NCBI GenBank assembly: GCA_009760855.2
Contig: WPIO01000027.1
Span: 1,030,501 to 1,094,500, forward strand
DNA length: 64,000 nucleotides
DNA from: Cristatella mucedo
Lineage: Eukaryota; Bryozoa; Phylactolaemata; Cristatellidae
Direction of reading: 5' to 3'
A program made the position numbers and the translations under genes. This document shows positions 55,885 through 64,000 of the stretch, piece by piece; positions within the stretch are counted from its first letter, which is position 1, and each line of letters opens with the position of its first letter. The notes below the pieces were generated by a model. The model was not told where the DNA came from. It saw nothing but the letters and a program-made list of their open reading frames with translations, and made no database searches.

Positions 55885-57113
55885 AAACGCACGCACATAC
55901 ATGCTCACACACACAAACATTCACAATTACTGACATATACACAAATACCCACAAGTACTTTTACTGACACACATGCACACTCACGCATGTACGATGTATC
56001 TATAGTAGATGGAGTGATACATGCACGTGCAGGCACACACGTACGCATACGCACAGGTGCTGCGTGTCACAACAAGAATGACGTGAACAACTAGCAGTGT
56101 TAGAAGTGTTCGAAGCGAGCTACGCCAGTCCGCGAAGAGTGAGTTGAATACTTGGTACCCATGTATAAACCCCAGTTTGCATTTTCTCTCTCAAAGCGCT
56201 AGGTCTTGATGTAAAATATTTTATCATTAGGATCCAAATCCCATCATAGTGTTGCGTAGCTGGCCTGATTTCGTGGACCGAAGCTTTCAGGCCACTACCG
56301 TTCGCTCTACAACAATATCGCTGTCAAATCGGTGTATTTTTTAGTCACACGTCATCATGAAGTGAGAAACGGAGCTAGCACTAGATCGAACTGTAGACGA
56401 AAGAACAACTCCATCTGCCCTTCCAAGCTGGCGACGTATCGGCTCTTCCCCAATTAGCTGATCAGCTCATTCACTCCATACTACTCGGGACAGTAATTCA
56501 GTGACTCCAGGGCTCACAAGCCTGATCTGTGAATCTCACTTCAAAGATCGCTACGAATCTATTCCCCCCTTTGCTCGTGCAGCCGATCCTGGCACATCTT
56601 TTCCACCCGTCCTTCAGAGCCACTCTCATCCTCGAATGCTCTCCAGCGGTGGCTTATCTCTAAATATTCCTGCCTATCTGATTTTAGGTTATTGACAATC
56701 CATTTCACCCACAAAGTCACTCATGTGCAGCACGCGCAATCCAAACTCTTAAGCGAGTTCAGGCACGAACAAATTTTCTCATCGGGTATCCTCATTTATT
56801 CTCACAAGTTCGGTAAACTAGCTTCATGCGTTTTAACATAGAAAAATCGCCAAGAATCGAGCTCGGAGCGCGTGCACAAACTGCGGCTGCTCGCTGGGTG
56901 GCAATAAGCTAACACAGGGGCAGTCGAACGTAAGTAAACATCAGGGGAATTGGCGCATGACCACTTAGCTTATGCACTTGCTTTGCTACCGGCGTTTTGG
57001 AAGCGAGGTTAGTAATATATAAATTCTACTTACCTCAGATCATTCCTAAGCACTTCGTTTAAAAAGTGTTCGTATTTGAGAACCTTCTCTGAAATATCCG
57101 GGCTGCCGGCCAT
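44823..57113 (-). CDS. UXT: UXT, prefoldin-like protein (complete, 5 exons)
   Basis: UXT is an alpha-type prefoldin-like protein of the URI/R2TP prefoldin-like complex and a nuclear transcription cofactor. The assembled product is 158 residues, against 157 for human UXT as I recall it. Exons in order of translation: 57034-57113, 52344-52425, 51893-51963, 48559-48730, 44823-44894. All four introns are GT-AG and every codon phase joins. Recognisable segments in order: [45 protein letters not shown] (spanning the exon 3/4 join), [14 protein letters not shown], and [17 protein letters not shown]. These are two coiled-coil helices flanking the central beta hairpins typical of prefoldins. Introns carry LINE, SINE and SPIN-like insertions. 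The C-terminal tail ([15 protein letters not shown]) is lineage-specific as far as I can tell. Identification is from memory of the family. Confidence 0.95.
45303..46232 (-). mobile_element. L2-type LINE (family A), 5'-truncated
   Basis: Close relative of the 24-25 kb and 62.4-63.1 kb copies, with [20 protein letters not shown] and [19 protein letters not shown]. It contains a 52-bp tandem duplication (46071-46122, 46123-46174). In the UXT intron downstream of 44894. Confidence 0.88.
46931..47117 (-). mobile_element. SPIN-like miniature hAT element, second copy
   Basis: 187 bp in opposite orientation to the copy at 21368, with the same ends (CAGCGGTTCTTAACC ... GGTTGAGAACCACTG). No matching target duplication is visible. 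It lies in UXT intron 4. Confidence 0.8.
47120..48555. other. UXT intron 4, nothing recognised
   Basis: AT-rich. A 95-codon plus-strand frame at 47619-47906 begins at a GTG and has no recognisable domain. Confidence 0.45.
48559..48730 (-). CDS. UXT: UXT exon 4
   Basis: 172 bp, acceptor CTTGTAG, donor GTAAGG. It encodes 57 residues: [20 protein letters not shown], then the second helix from [10 protein letters not shown] to KGHIKLVLE. This is the longest UXT exon and carries the central beta hairpin and start of the C-terminal helix. Confidence 0.95.
49062..49086. repeat. (CA)n microsatellite
   Basis: Twelve or so CA units in a UXT intron. Confidence 0.9.
50150..50440 (-). mobile_element. 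LINE family B 3' fragment
   Basis: Matches the C-terminal end and 3' flank of the 54 kb copy ([20 protein letters not shown] versus [20 protein letters not shown]). Confidence 0.7.
50868..51027 (-). mobile_element. SINE family 1 copy
   Basis: Antisense copy, well preserved (AACAGCCTCTTTTGTGTAG ... GGATTAGAACCCACG ... GCGCCATCACG), abutting an L2 3' end. Confidence 0.8.
51030..51165 (+). mobile_element. L2-type LINE (family A) 3' end
   Basis: Tail copy with CATGATACCACTCACCATTC and a terminal (TTA)n. Confidence 0.8.
51189..51665 (+). pseudogene. coding-like fragment of unknown origin
   Basis: Two open segments in different frames. 51189-51503 contains [18 protein letters not shown] and [20 protein letters not shown]. 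51450-51665 contains [20 protein letters not shown] and [19 protein letters not shown], ending PPK and a stop. Serine-, proline- and aspartate-rich sequence looks protein-derived. It follows an L2 tail inside a UXT intron, so it may be retroposed or part of a LINE ORF1. Not recognised. Confidence 0.35.
51893..51963 (-). CDS. UXT: UXT exon 3
   Basis: 71 bp, acceptor TTATAG, donor GTACGA. It encodes [20 protein letters not shown] then QAL plus GT, which joins the next exon's G as Val. VDLGCNF is the most conserved UXT motif. The donor fits the reading frame only if the exon ends after CTCGT. Confidence 0.93.
52344..52425 (-). CDS. UXT: UXT exon 2
   Basis: 82 bp between an acceptor CTTGCAG and a donor GTACTC. 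After completing the split Arg codon it encodes 27 residues including [19 protein letters not shown] and TIEKLQ, the end of the first coiled-coil helix. It ends in phase 0. Confidence 0.93.
52690..52815 (+). mobile_element. SINE family 2 copy
   Basis: Head CTGGTTTGGCGTAATGGG, body TGCATATGTGAAGCCCATGG, tail TCTCTTAAGGCGCTTAACG. In UXT intron 1. Confidence 0.75.
52816..53940. other. UXT intron 1 stretch, nothing recognised
   Basis: No exon or repeat family identified; becomes GC-richer towards the 3' end of the LINE at 53940. Confidence 0.45.
53940..55745 (-). mobile_element. CR1/L2-type LINE (family B), 5'-truncated
   Basis: Best preserved retroelement in the window. Reverse transcriptase motifs: [15 protein letters not shown] and NYRPVS (about 55450-55560), [17 protein letters not shown], and [11 protein letters not shown] (catalytic YADD). 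The C-terminal region continues with [17 protein letters not shown] and [12 protein letters not shown] frameshift near 55440 and a stop near 55350 break ORF2. Confidence 0.9.
54027..55211 (-). pseudogene. LINE family B reverse transcriptase, 394-codon open part
   Basis: Uninterrupted C-terminal two-thirds of ORF2, from the RT palm to the end. The upstream fingers lie in another frame (55432-55745), so the element is inactive. Confidence 0.88.
55745..55920. repeat. (CA)n microsatellite
   Basis: Long imperfect CA tract at the truncated 5' edge of the LINE copy at 53940-55745. Confidence 0.95.
57034..57113 (-). CDS. UXT: UXT exon 1 (start codon)
   Basis: Starts with the ATG at 57113-57111 and encodes 26 codons ([20 protein letters not shown] onward) plus two bases, AG, before a consensus donor GTAAGT. 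AG joins the first G of exon 2 to make Arg, giving NDLR as in UXT proteins. The island-like GC content just upstream is modest. Confidence 0.93.
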
Positions 57114-57617
57114 GTGCCCCACCTTAAGGTCAAGGTGAGGGAAAACGAACCGCTCTGTTGTGAGAGCTAGAGGGGGGAGGGGGTGCCACCTGATTTAGGC
57201 TAGCTGACCCAATTACGCAGTCTTCCGAACACGACTCGCCGAAAAAACCATTGAAGACCAGGCTTAGGAAGCGGCTTAGTTTTTTAGAATGAAATTGAAT
57301 CCAATGGTTTTTATTTCAATTTCCTGCGATTACGAACCTTTAGTTTGGCCGCCGATTTTGAACCGGAGGCCGATTATAACCGAAATAGCCGTTAAAAGCA
57401 AGCTTCTAAGCATCGCGGTATTTATTACGTAACTCAATTTTAATGTTCCTGCCTTCCGATATGGCCGGAATACAAGGCGAAGACCTGACTGAAGCAAGCT
57501 CTCTTCTCTTTTAGCGACGGTCAACGGGTTTGTGAGTCGTCGTGCTGAGTATTGGCTTGTAATAAGCGTGCTACGGGGCCTGCACGCGGGGTCGCCTGCC
57601 GTACCGCCTGTAACGCG

Positions 57618-60600
57618 CAGGGTCAGGGTCGGTACTTCCAATAGGCGAACTAGGCAATCGCCTAGAGCGCTGGGCTAAGGAGGCGCCAGAAAAAACTAGA
57701 AAACTTAATGATATTTTGGTCACGTGCTAAGAACTAACATCAAACCACTTTCCATATAAAACTTTTTGGCAGCTTATTGAATTAATACCATAGAAAGCCG
57801 CCGTAAAGAATTATCCGAGCAGTGCAGGAGACTTTGCAGTGGAGGTGGGTGCTAGGGGTTTCGTGGGCAAGTCGACGACCTCGTTCCTTGGGCGCATTGG
57901 TCTTCGGAGAAAACGGCTGCAATAGGCAATGAAAGAACTGGGCCGTGCAATTGAAGCCGGATGTGCCTGGCTTTGGTCGCAGTACTCGAACTTTTCGTAT
58001 GGGGTACCAAGCAACTAATTAGTGGCTGGAGGGATGTGTAGCTATCTTGCAGAGCCACACGGACTCATGTATGTAGGCTGCTCGACCACTGGTATAATTC
58101 TCTGCAGGTTTCCTACCACGCGACTGCTGGAAAGTCCATGCCGGTGCTAGAGAGTCCATTCCTAGTTTCAAAGGCAGGTCAAGTACCAAAGGCCTGTAAG
58201 TACTGTGATCTTCAAAGGCATGACTGGTAGTGGGGCCTATCAGGCTCAAGTCAGACTAGCTTCAAAGGTAGGTTGAGAGTCATAGGCCTTCGTTGAAGAT
58301 TATATAACTCGAGCCCATATAAATGTGCCCACAGTAGGTTCCCTAACAGTCCATGATCCTGAGGTGGTGCACAGTCTTCTGTGAGTCTCTGTTCTTGTTC
58401 TGCATCTGCTAATTATCTGCACAACAGACAGGCAGCGGTCGTCCAGGGTAGCCGGTTCGATCAGGCTGTCGGCCCGGGCGAGGTGAGATCACCGCAGTTA
58501 CTCGGGCCGAAACTCCGTGTGCAGCCTCGGTCTGCAGCTGATGACTGGACGACCAGCATACTCTCGCTTCTGGCGGCGGGATGTTGCTGCATGCGAATAA
58601 TAATAATTGCTAGTTGCCACTCATTCTGCACCGACCCCAGTGGTACAGTACAAGAGCACTGTAAATGCTATTACTCCCCGACAGAGTTATGGATAAAAAA
58701 AACCGCCAGTGGCTCTAAATCATAAGAGAAGGGCTGAAAAGGCCCAAGAGCCAGCAAAAGAAAAGGGTGTTTCCTAAAATACCTATAGAAGCAAGAACTC
58801 ATCTACTGACCGAGGTACCGAGCGACTACTGGCGAGTCACGGACAAAAAATATTGAAGTGGAAACATGTCTGGATGAGCAAAATGAAGAAACGGCAGTCT
58901 CACTTCTAAGTACAGACAAAAACTAGACCGAGATAAGCGATAATCAAGACAGTACTGTTCAAGTCTTGCAACAAGTTGGACCGGAGTTGGATTACAGCGA
59001 CCCTGTCACATGGCCCCCTTATTATATTGGAGAATTTACTGCACTTGTAGTGGAAAAGAGACCGCAGCAGGTTTGTGCCCCTGTTTTTCCATATGATTCA
59101 CACAATAGAAGATTTTCTCAGCTCCGTTACAAAAGAAGGCATGCAAATGGGGAGGACATCCGCCTGTGGTTGGTGTATTCTAAATCAAGAAATGTAGTAT
59201 TCTGCGTTTACTGTTAAGCTATTTAGAAAGAAGGCTAGCATTTCTTCCATGCAAGAAAGTGCCTGTAAAGATTTAAAAAATATGTCGGCAATTTTGTCCT
59301 CACATGAGAAAAGTCCATCATACCTAGAAAGTTATCCAGCTTGGGGGGAATTGGAGGTGCCACTAGCAGAAGGCAAGACAATAAATGAGACAATAAACAG
59401 AAAATTAAGCAACAGGAGGAATATTGGAAACAGGCCTTGGAGCACCTCCTTGCACTAGCAAGGGTACTTGAACCTCAAAATTTAGCATTCCATGGATCGA
59501 ATGAAAGGCTGTCCGTAACTGGGAGTGGAAAATTTATCAAATTCGTTTGAGTTTCTAGCCCTCTTTGATCCTATGCTGATGGAATACCTGCGGATGGTTG
59601 CTGACAAGAAACTGACGCACATTATCTCGGCAAAGACATTCAGAATGAATTATTATGATTTTTAGTTTGTATAATAATGCATCCGAAAAATAGAAGCACC
59701 CAAGTCATCAACATATCAGCTATTCTTGACTGTACTTCAGATATCAGCTACACTGAATTGATTATTAGTTTGTTCATCTAAGTGAAATCGAGGCGATAAT
59801 CAGAGAGAATTTCCTTGGTTTCATCCCGTTACAAGAGACCACAGGTGCATTCATGACTGAAGTTTTGTTCCAGCACTTCAAAGATATGGGATTTGGTGTT
59901 GGAAATACAAGAGGACAGGGGGTATGGCAACAGCAGTAACATGAAGGCAGGGAAATGGAGTGCAGAATAGGATACTAAACATAGGCCCGCGTGCCTTCTA
60001 TGTACCTTGCAGTGCCCACTCTTCCGAATCTAGTAGTAAATGCAGCAAAGAGTTTTCAGGCGGCTGTGAATTTCTTTGCTTTGGTGCAGCAAACATCCGT
60101 TTTTTTCTCAGCATCTATTTGGCCTTGGGGAGTCCTCAAAAGTCACAGCATCAAAAGCTTCAAAAGTCACATCTTGTGGTAAAACCACTCAGTTAAAACA
60201 GATGGAAAAATAGAATGGATTCCCTGAAACCGCTGAGATATTATACTATTATATTATTGAAACCTTAACAAAGTCTGTGATGCTCTGTCAGAAAGGGATT
60301 ACTTCAGAAAGGGATTATTAATCTAATGCAGCATAAATTGATACAAATTTTTCCGAATCTTTCAGTGGCAGTCAGAATTTTATTGGCCTTGCCAATTTCA
60401 GTGGCCAGTGGAGAAAGAAGTTTCAAAATTAAAACTAATAAATGATTATCTTAATTCAACACTGTGCCAAGAAAGACTATTTGACTAAGCAAAAATTTCT
60501 ATTTAATCAGATTTAGCATTTCCTCTTGACATTAAAGAAATGCCTGAATATTTGCCAATAAAAAAGCAAGGAAAGCCAAGTTTATTTTTAATATTTATGT

Positions 60601-60756
60601 AGTACTGCATCTACCCATGTAATTTACGTATGCGCTGTGAGTCCTTATGATAACAAATGTTTTCTACTCCTTAAATTGGGTTTGTGTCACGATGGCAAAA
60701 GGGGCACCAGATGCCTGATCTCGCCTAGTGCACCAAAATGCTTTGCACCGGCCCTG
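57618..60756 (+). mobile_element. hAT transposon with ZMYM1-like transposase, decayed
   Basis: About 3.1 kb with terminal inverted repeats: left CAGGGTCGGTAC (57624) or an overlapping copy at 57618, right end complementary to CAGGGCCGGTGC. Inside are pieces of a TTF-type zinc-finger/DUF4371/hAT-dimerisation transposase: DPVTWPPYYIGEF and IRLWLVYSKSRNVVFCVYC near 58970-59217; LALARVLEPQNLAFHGSNER near 59450-59510; and LPISVASGER-like DNA near 60385-60420. Stops and frameshifts throughout mean it cannot encode a working protein. The flanks GTAACGCG and GTAATATA might be an 8-bp target duplication decayed by C-to-T changes at CpG. Confidence 0.85.
58966..59217 (+). pseudogene. hAT transposase fragment, TTF-type zinc finger region
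   Basis: 84-codon open piece containing QLRYKRRHANGEDIRLWLVY and VFCVYC, the zinc-finger start of ZMYM1-like transposases, ended by a premature stop. Confidence 0.75.
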
Positions 60757-60879
60757 GTAATATAGACCATTCTTTTCGCTTTCTCTTTGTGGTTTTGTTG
60801 ATGTAGCTCGTCATCCGGAAGCACGAGCGTAAACGTAACCGGACGAATGGGATGCATGCTGCCCCCAACCCCACTTGCA

Positions 60880-61035
60880 TGCTGACCCTGTGCATGTCAC
60901 CCTAACCATGTTATTCATGTTGTTCATCAATCATGATACCACTCACCATTCGATTGCATTTCCTTTGCAGCAACCGTAAAGCGTCTAGAAAGAGATTGAG
61001 TTCTCTGAAGGCGCTTTATCAAATGTATTATTGTT
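60880..61035 (+). mobile_element. L2-type LINE (family A) 3' end
   Basis: Last ~155 bp of the family: shared TGCATGTCACCCTAACCATG, tail AAAGAGATTGAGTTCTCTGA, ending in a TTATTG repeat. Confidence 0.8.
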
Positions 61036-61135
61036 ATTCAGCATCCACTTGTTATGGTGCGGCTATGGCTCCGGCAGCAAGCAGGTGGGTCTCCTGAGCG
61101 GCACGAACCTTAGCGTCGCCGGGCGAGAGATCAAG

Positions 61136-61405
<270 letters not shown>

Positions 61406-61439
61406 CTGTATTGCCTGTCGGAGAACACTAATACGAGAA

Positions 61440-62340
61440 GAGCGGGAGGGCGTATGTGAGTTAAAAAGGGGCTGCAGCTGCTCCGGGTATGTTGCGGTTA
61501 GCAGGCCAAACCCGCAAGGAGGCCGACTGCCCTCAATTGCCAGATGTGCGTGGCAGGGCGCGGGAGTTCAGCCGTCATCCGCCGTCGGACTGGGAACGGC
61601 AGGCTGCAAGGCAGCCGAGTTGCGTTAATCATTAAAGCATTGGCGGCAGGGTGTGACGTTCCGCCGCCTTCACGGCGGTCAGATGCGGAGCGGCTGCGGC
61701 GCGCCGCGAACGGAGATTAGCTCGACGGTCAGCCTCGCTAATTACCGAAGCATACTCTCAACATTGAGAGAGCTGCTTGCGGACTTTTGAGTGCTCCATC
61801 TTTACACTTCGGCGCCGTTTATTGCTTCCCTTGCTGCGTGCTATCGAGATTCGGCTCTCTAAGAGAACGCCATATTAAAATCTCTATTCGGTCGGTAAAT
61901 AGTGGTCTAAAAGTTAGTTTTCTTTGTTAGTCGAGCGAGCATTTAGTAAAGCATTCGGTCCTACGGCAGCAGCACGAATCCTTGGCTGAAGCACGTTTTT
62001 TGTGAGTGCGACGCACATGATTCGGTGCTTCGACTGAGCGAGCGGAATGCGCACTGCACTCGCGCCGCTGCCTGACCTAGCGCGGACAAGGACGTAAGCT
62101 CATCTGTTAGCCTGTCCGCTCAGCTTGACTCGGCCCAGTAATCAATTTTGGGGCCATGCCAGCGCGTTGTCGTAGGCGCAGGTCATCCATTGGGCACAGT
62201 GACCATAGCAGAAAGGGCCATTATTCCGCTCGGCCAGTCCTACCGAATCACGCGCGTCGCACTCATGAAAACGTGCACCGGCCAAGGACCATCGCTTCTG
62301 CAGTAGGACCAAATGCTTTAATAAACGCTCGTTCGACTAA
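61440..62340. promoter_or_regulatory. CpG-rich block, possible promoter
   Basis: GC- and CpG-rich sequence after the GA microsatellite. A 63-codon plus-strand frame at 62156-62347 begins MPARCRRRRSSIGHSDHS; it is basic and unlike anything I recognise, and may be chance. No downstream exons could be linked. Confidence 0.35.
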
Positions 62341-62434
62341 GAAGTAGAAAAAACCATGTTCAAATTAAGCGTCTTTAAAGCCGCTTTAACTTCGAAGCAT
62401 CAAGCCTCCATATCGATTGCAACTTGGACTAATA

Positions 62435-63117
62435 AAAATAATAATAATTCACTTGATACAGCGCCCTCAGAGAACTCAATCTCTCTCAAGGCGCTTTACA
62501 TTTGCTGTAAAGTGAAATGCAATTGAATGGTAAGTAAAATCATGCTTGAAAAACAAACGAGATGAATAATATGGTTAGGGGTGACATGCACAGGGTCAGC
62601 ATGCAAATGTGGTTAGTGGCAGCATGCACAGTGTCAGCACGCATAAGCACATCAAAGACGAATCACAGGGACCCACTAAATGCTGCCCTAAATAGGTGTT
62701 TTTAAATTCTTTTTAAATGTGGTCAGGTCAGGGGATGTTCTGACGCAGGTCGGGAGGGAGTTCCAGGCTTTGGGAGCATATGAACTAAATGCACGGTCTC
62801 CAAAGGATTTAAGGTTTGTATGAGGTATTTCTAGACTGTTGGATTCCGAGAAGCGGGTGGTACAATGCTTGGCCTGATGTGTTAGTATATCTGACAGATA
62901 GGCTGGAGCCATAGAATGAAGGGACCTAAAAGTGAGCGACAAAACCTTGAAGTCAATCCGTTGCTTGACTGGTAGCCAGTGCAGGTCGGCGAGAAGTGGA
63001 GTAATGTGGCAACTGCGACGCTCACGGCAGACAAGCCTAGCTGCAGAGTTTTGCCCAAGCTGCAATCGCCTGATCGCACATGCTAGTAGGCCAGTAAGCA
63101 GTGAGTTGCAGTGAAAC
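62435..63117 (-). mobile_element. L2-type LINE (family A), 5'-truncated
   Basis: 3' tail at 62445-62510, then the 62688-63065 frame ([31 protein letters not shown]). 5' truncation at about 63117. Confidence 0.88.
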
Positions 63118-63561
63118 CAAGCTGACTATCTATATGTAGTACACTAATGTACCCCAAGAGAGGCGCCGTGGGAGCTGCATGCGGAGCATCAAGCTGTAAC
63201 CGGTTGCATCGGCCATACTACTATTAAATGAATAGCCTGGGATAGCCGATCGCTTCATTTGAATTTCTCCGATAGGGCGGGGCTGGGGTTCGCGTATCTG
63301 CATGAGCTATAGCTCTCACTATTAGCCGTAGCGTTGACGTTGGGTGTATCGCTATCAAGTAAATTCTAGAATCGTTCCGAGATTTCGGCTAATGGCCTGG
63401 ACTCCGATGAGAGTTTCTTATCTGCTGTTTACGAAGCTCAACGCTAGAGAGTCCCCATATTCAGCAGGCGTTCAGAATTAGTGGAGCCGAAGGACTAGTT
63501 CCTGTGCAAGCAAGTCATACACATTTTTTTAAATCTCTCCGCACGTCAATTGTCAAATGAG

Positions 63562-63768
63562 TCAAACGTTAATGTTGTCAAATGTCAAAACTTCGGAGCA
63601 CATTTCTAGCACATCTTCCTCCTGTAATGCACTGCCAACTAAAAGCTCGATTTTCGACTCATTTTCCAGCAGTTCTCCCATAACAAGACCAGATAACCGA
63701 ATGGGAGGCACTTTGCGTATGTCCGTTTCAAGAATGGCGGCACCAAAGCCGAGCGAGTGAGCAACCGA
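63562..63768 (-). CDS. coding-like segment, unidentified
   Basis: 69-codon minus-strand frame without introns, starting after a stop and a TTATCA microsatellite: SVAHSLGFGAAILETDIRK, VPPIRLSGLVMGELLENE, SKIELLVGSALQEEDVLE, MCSEVLTFDNINV, stop. Acidic, leucine-rich composition looks real; the opposite strand frame (serine-rich) is its shadow. Could be a last exon, but no clear acceptor is visible, or a gene fragment. Confidence 0.4.
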   Translation of the reverse strand, partial: SVAHSLGFGAAILETDIRKVPPIRLSGLVMGELLENESKIELLVGSALQEEDVLEMCSEVLTFDNINV

Positions 63769-64000
63769 TCAACAGCAATAATGATAATAATGATAATTAT
63801 AAGAAAGGCTTATTTCACCGCATGAGGATAAATAAGTTTTCTTTTAAGGAACTTCCCACCTTAAGTCTGAATCTCCCCACCGTAGGAAATCTCGTCGGAT
63901 GCCTTTACAGAGATTAGTTACTCCGATTCGGAAGATTGATGATTGAAAGATTGAAGGTTGATGAATTGATTATTCGAAAGATTGAAGAGAGCTGCAGAAG

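Overview
This is animal nuclear DNA from an invertebrate. Short exons with GT-AG introns interrupt long AT-rich stretches. There are GC-rich CpG islands, many dinucleotide microsatellites, tRNA-derived SINEs, decayed L2/CR1-type LINEs and several hAT transposons. I see no prokaryotic features and cannot name the species. Most long open frames here are repeats or antisense shadows; the real genes are chains of small exons, which I assembled by hand from splice sites and codon phase.

Three genes are supported. (1) 6.1-26.9 kb, minus strand: an unrecognised, probably secreted, cysteine-containing protein with two tandem copies of one domain. Each copy is built by the same exon cassette with matching splice phases (copy 1 exons at 26.7-26.9, 26.3-26.4, probably 25.8-25.9 and 22.94-23.01 kb; copy 2 exons at 8.0-8.1, 7.5, 7.1 and 6.1-6.35 kb). 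A 3.4 kb GCGATCGC-bearing satellite lies in the intron between the copies. (2) About 29.5-39.8 kb, plus strand: CENPK, the CENP-K subunit of the constitutive centromere-associated network, with a diagnostic C-terminus and phase-consistent upstream coiled-coil exons. Its last intron holds a roughly 160-bp-arm inverted repeat. (3) 44.7-57.1 kb, minus strand: UXT, a prefoldin-like protein, complete in five exons encoding 158 residues, with start codon, stop codon and poly(A) signal visible. Genes 1 and 2 are divergent around the CpG-rich 27-30 kb interval; genes 2 and 3 converge.

Region by region: 0-2.1 kb SINE and LINE remnants; 2.3-3.2 kb GC-rich island with a possible first coding exon on the minus strand; 3.2-6.1 kb nothing recognised; 5.6-8.1 kb GC-rich island with the 3' half of gene 1; 9.83-13.24 kb satellite; 13.2-26 kb introns with hAT, SPIN-like, SINE and L2 copies; 27-30 kb CpG islands; 30-39.8 kb CENPK; 39.8-44.7 kb intergenic; 44.7-57.1 kb UXT with LINEs in its introns; 57.6-60.8 kb decayed hAT with a ZMYM1-like transposase; 61-64 kb GA microsatellite, GC-rich island, an L2 copy and an unidentified coding-like fragment.

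The most notable observations are the tandem-domain gene, the two-monomer satellite with higher-order repeats, two SPIN-like hAT miniature elements (one with perfect 8-bp target duplications) and the hairpin in the CENPK intron.
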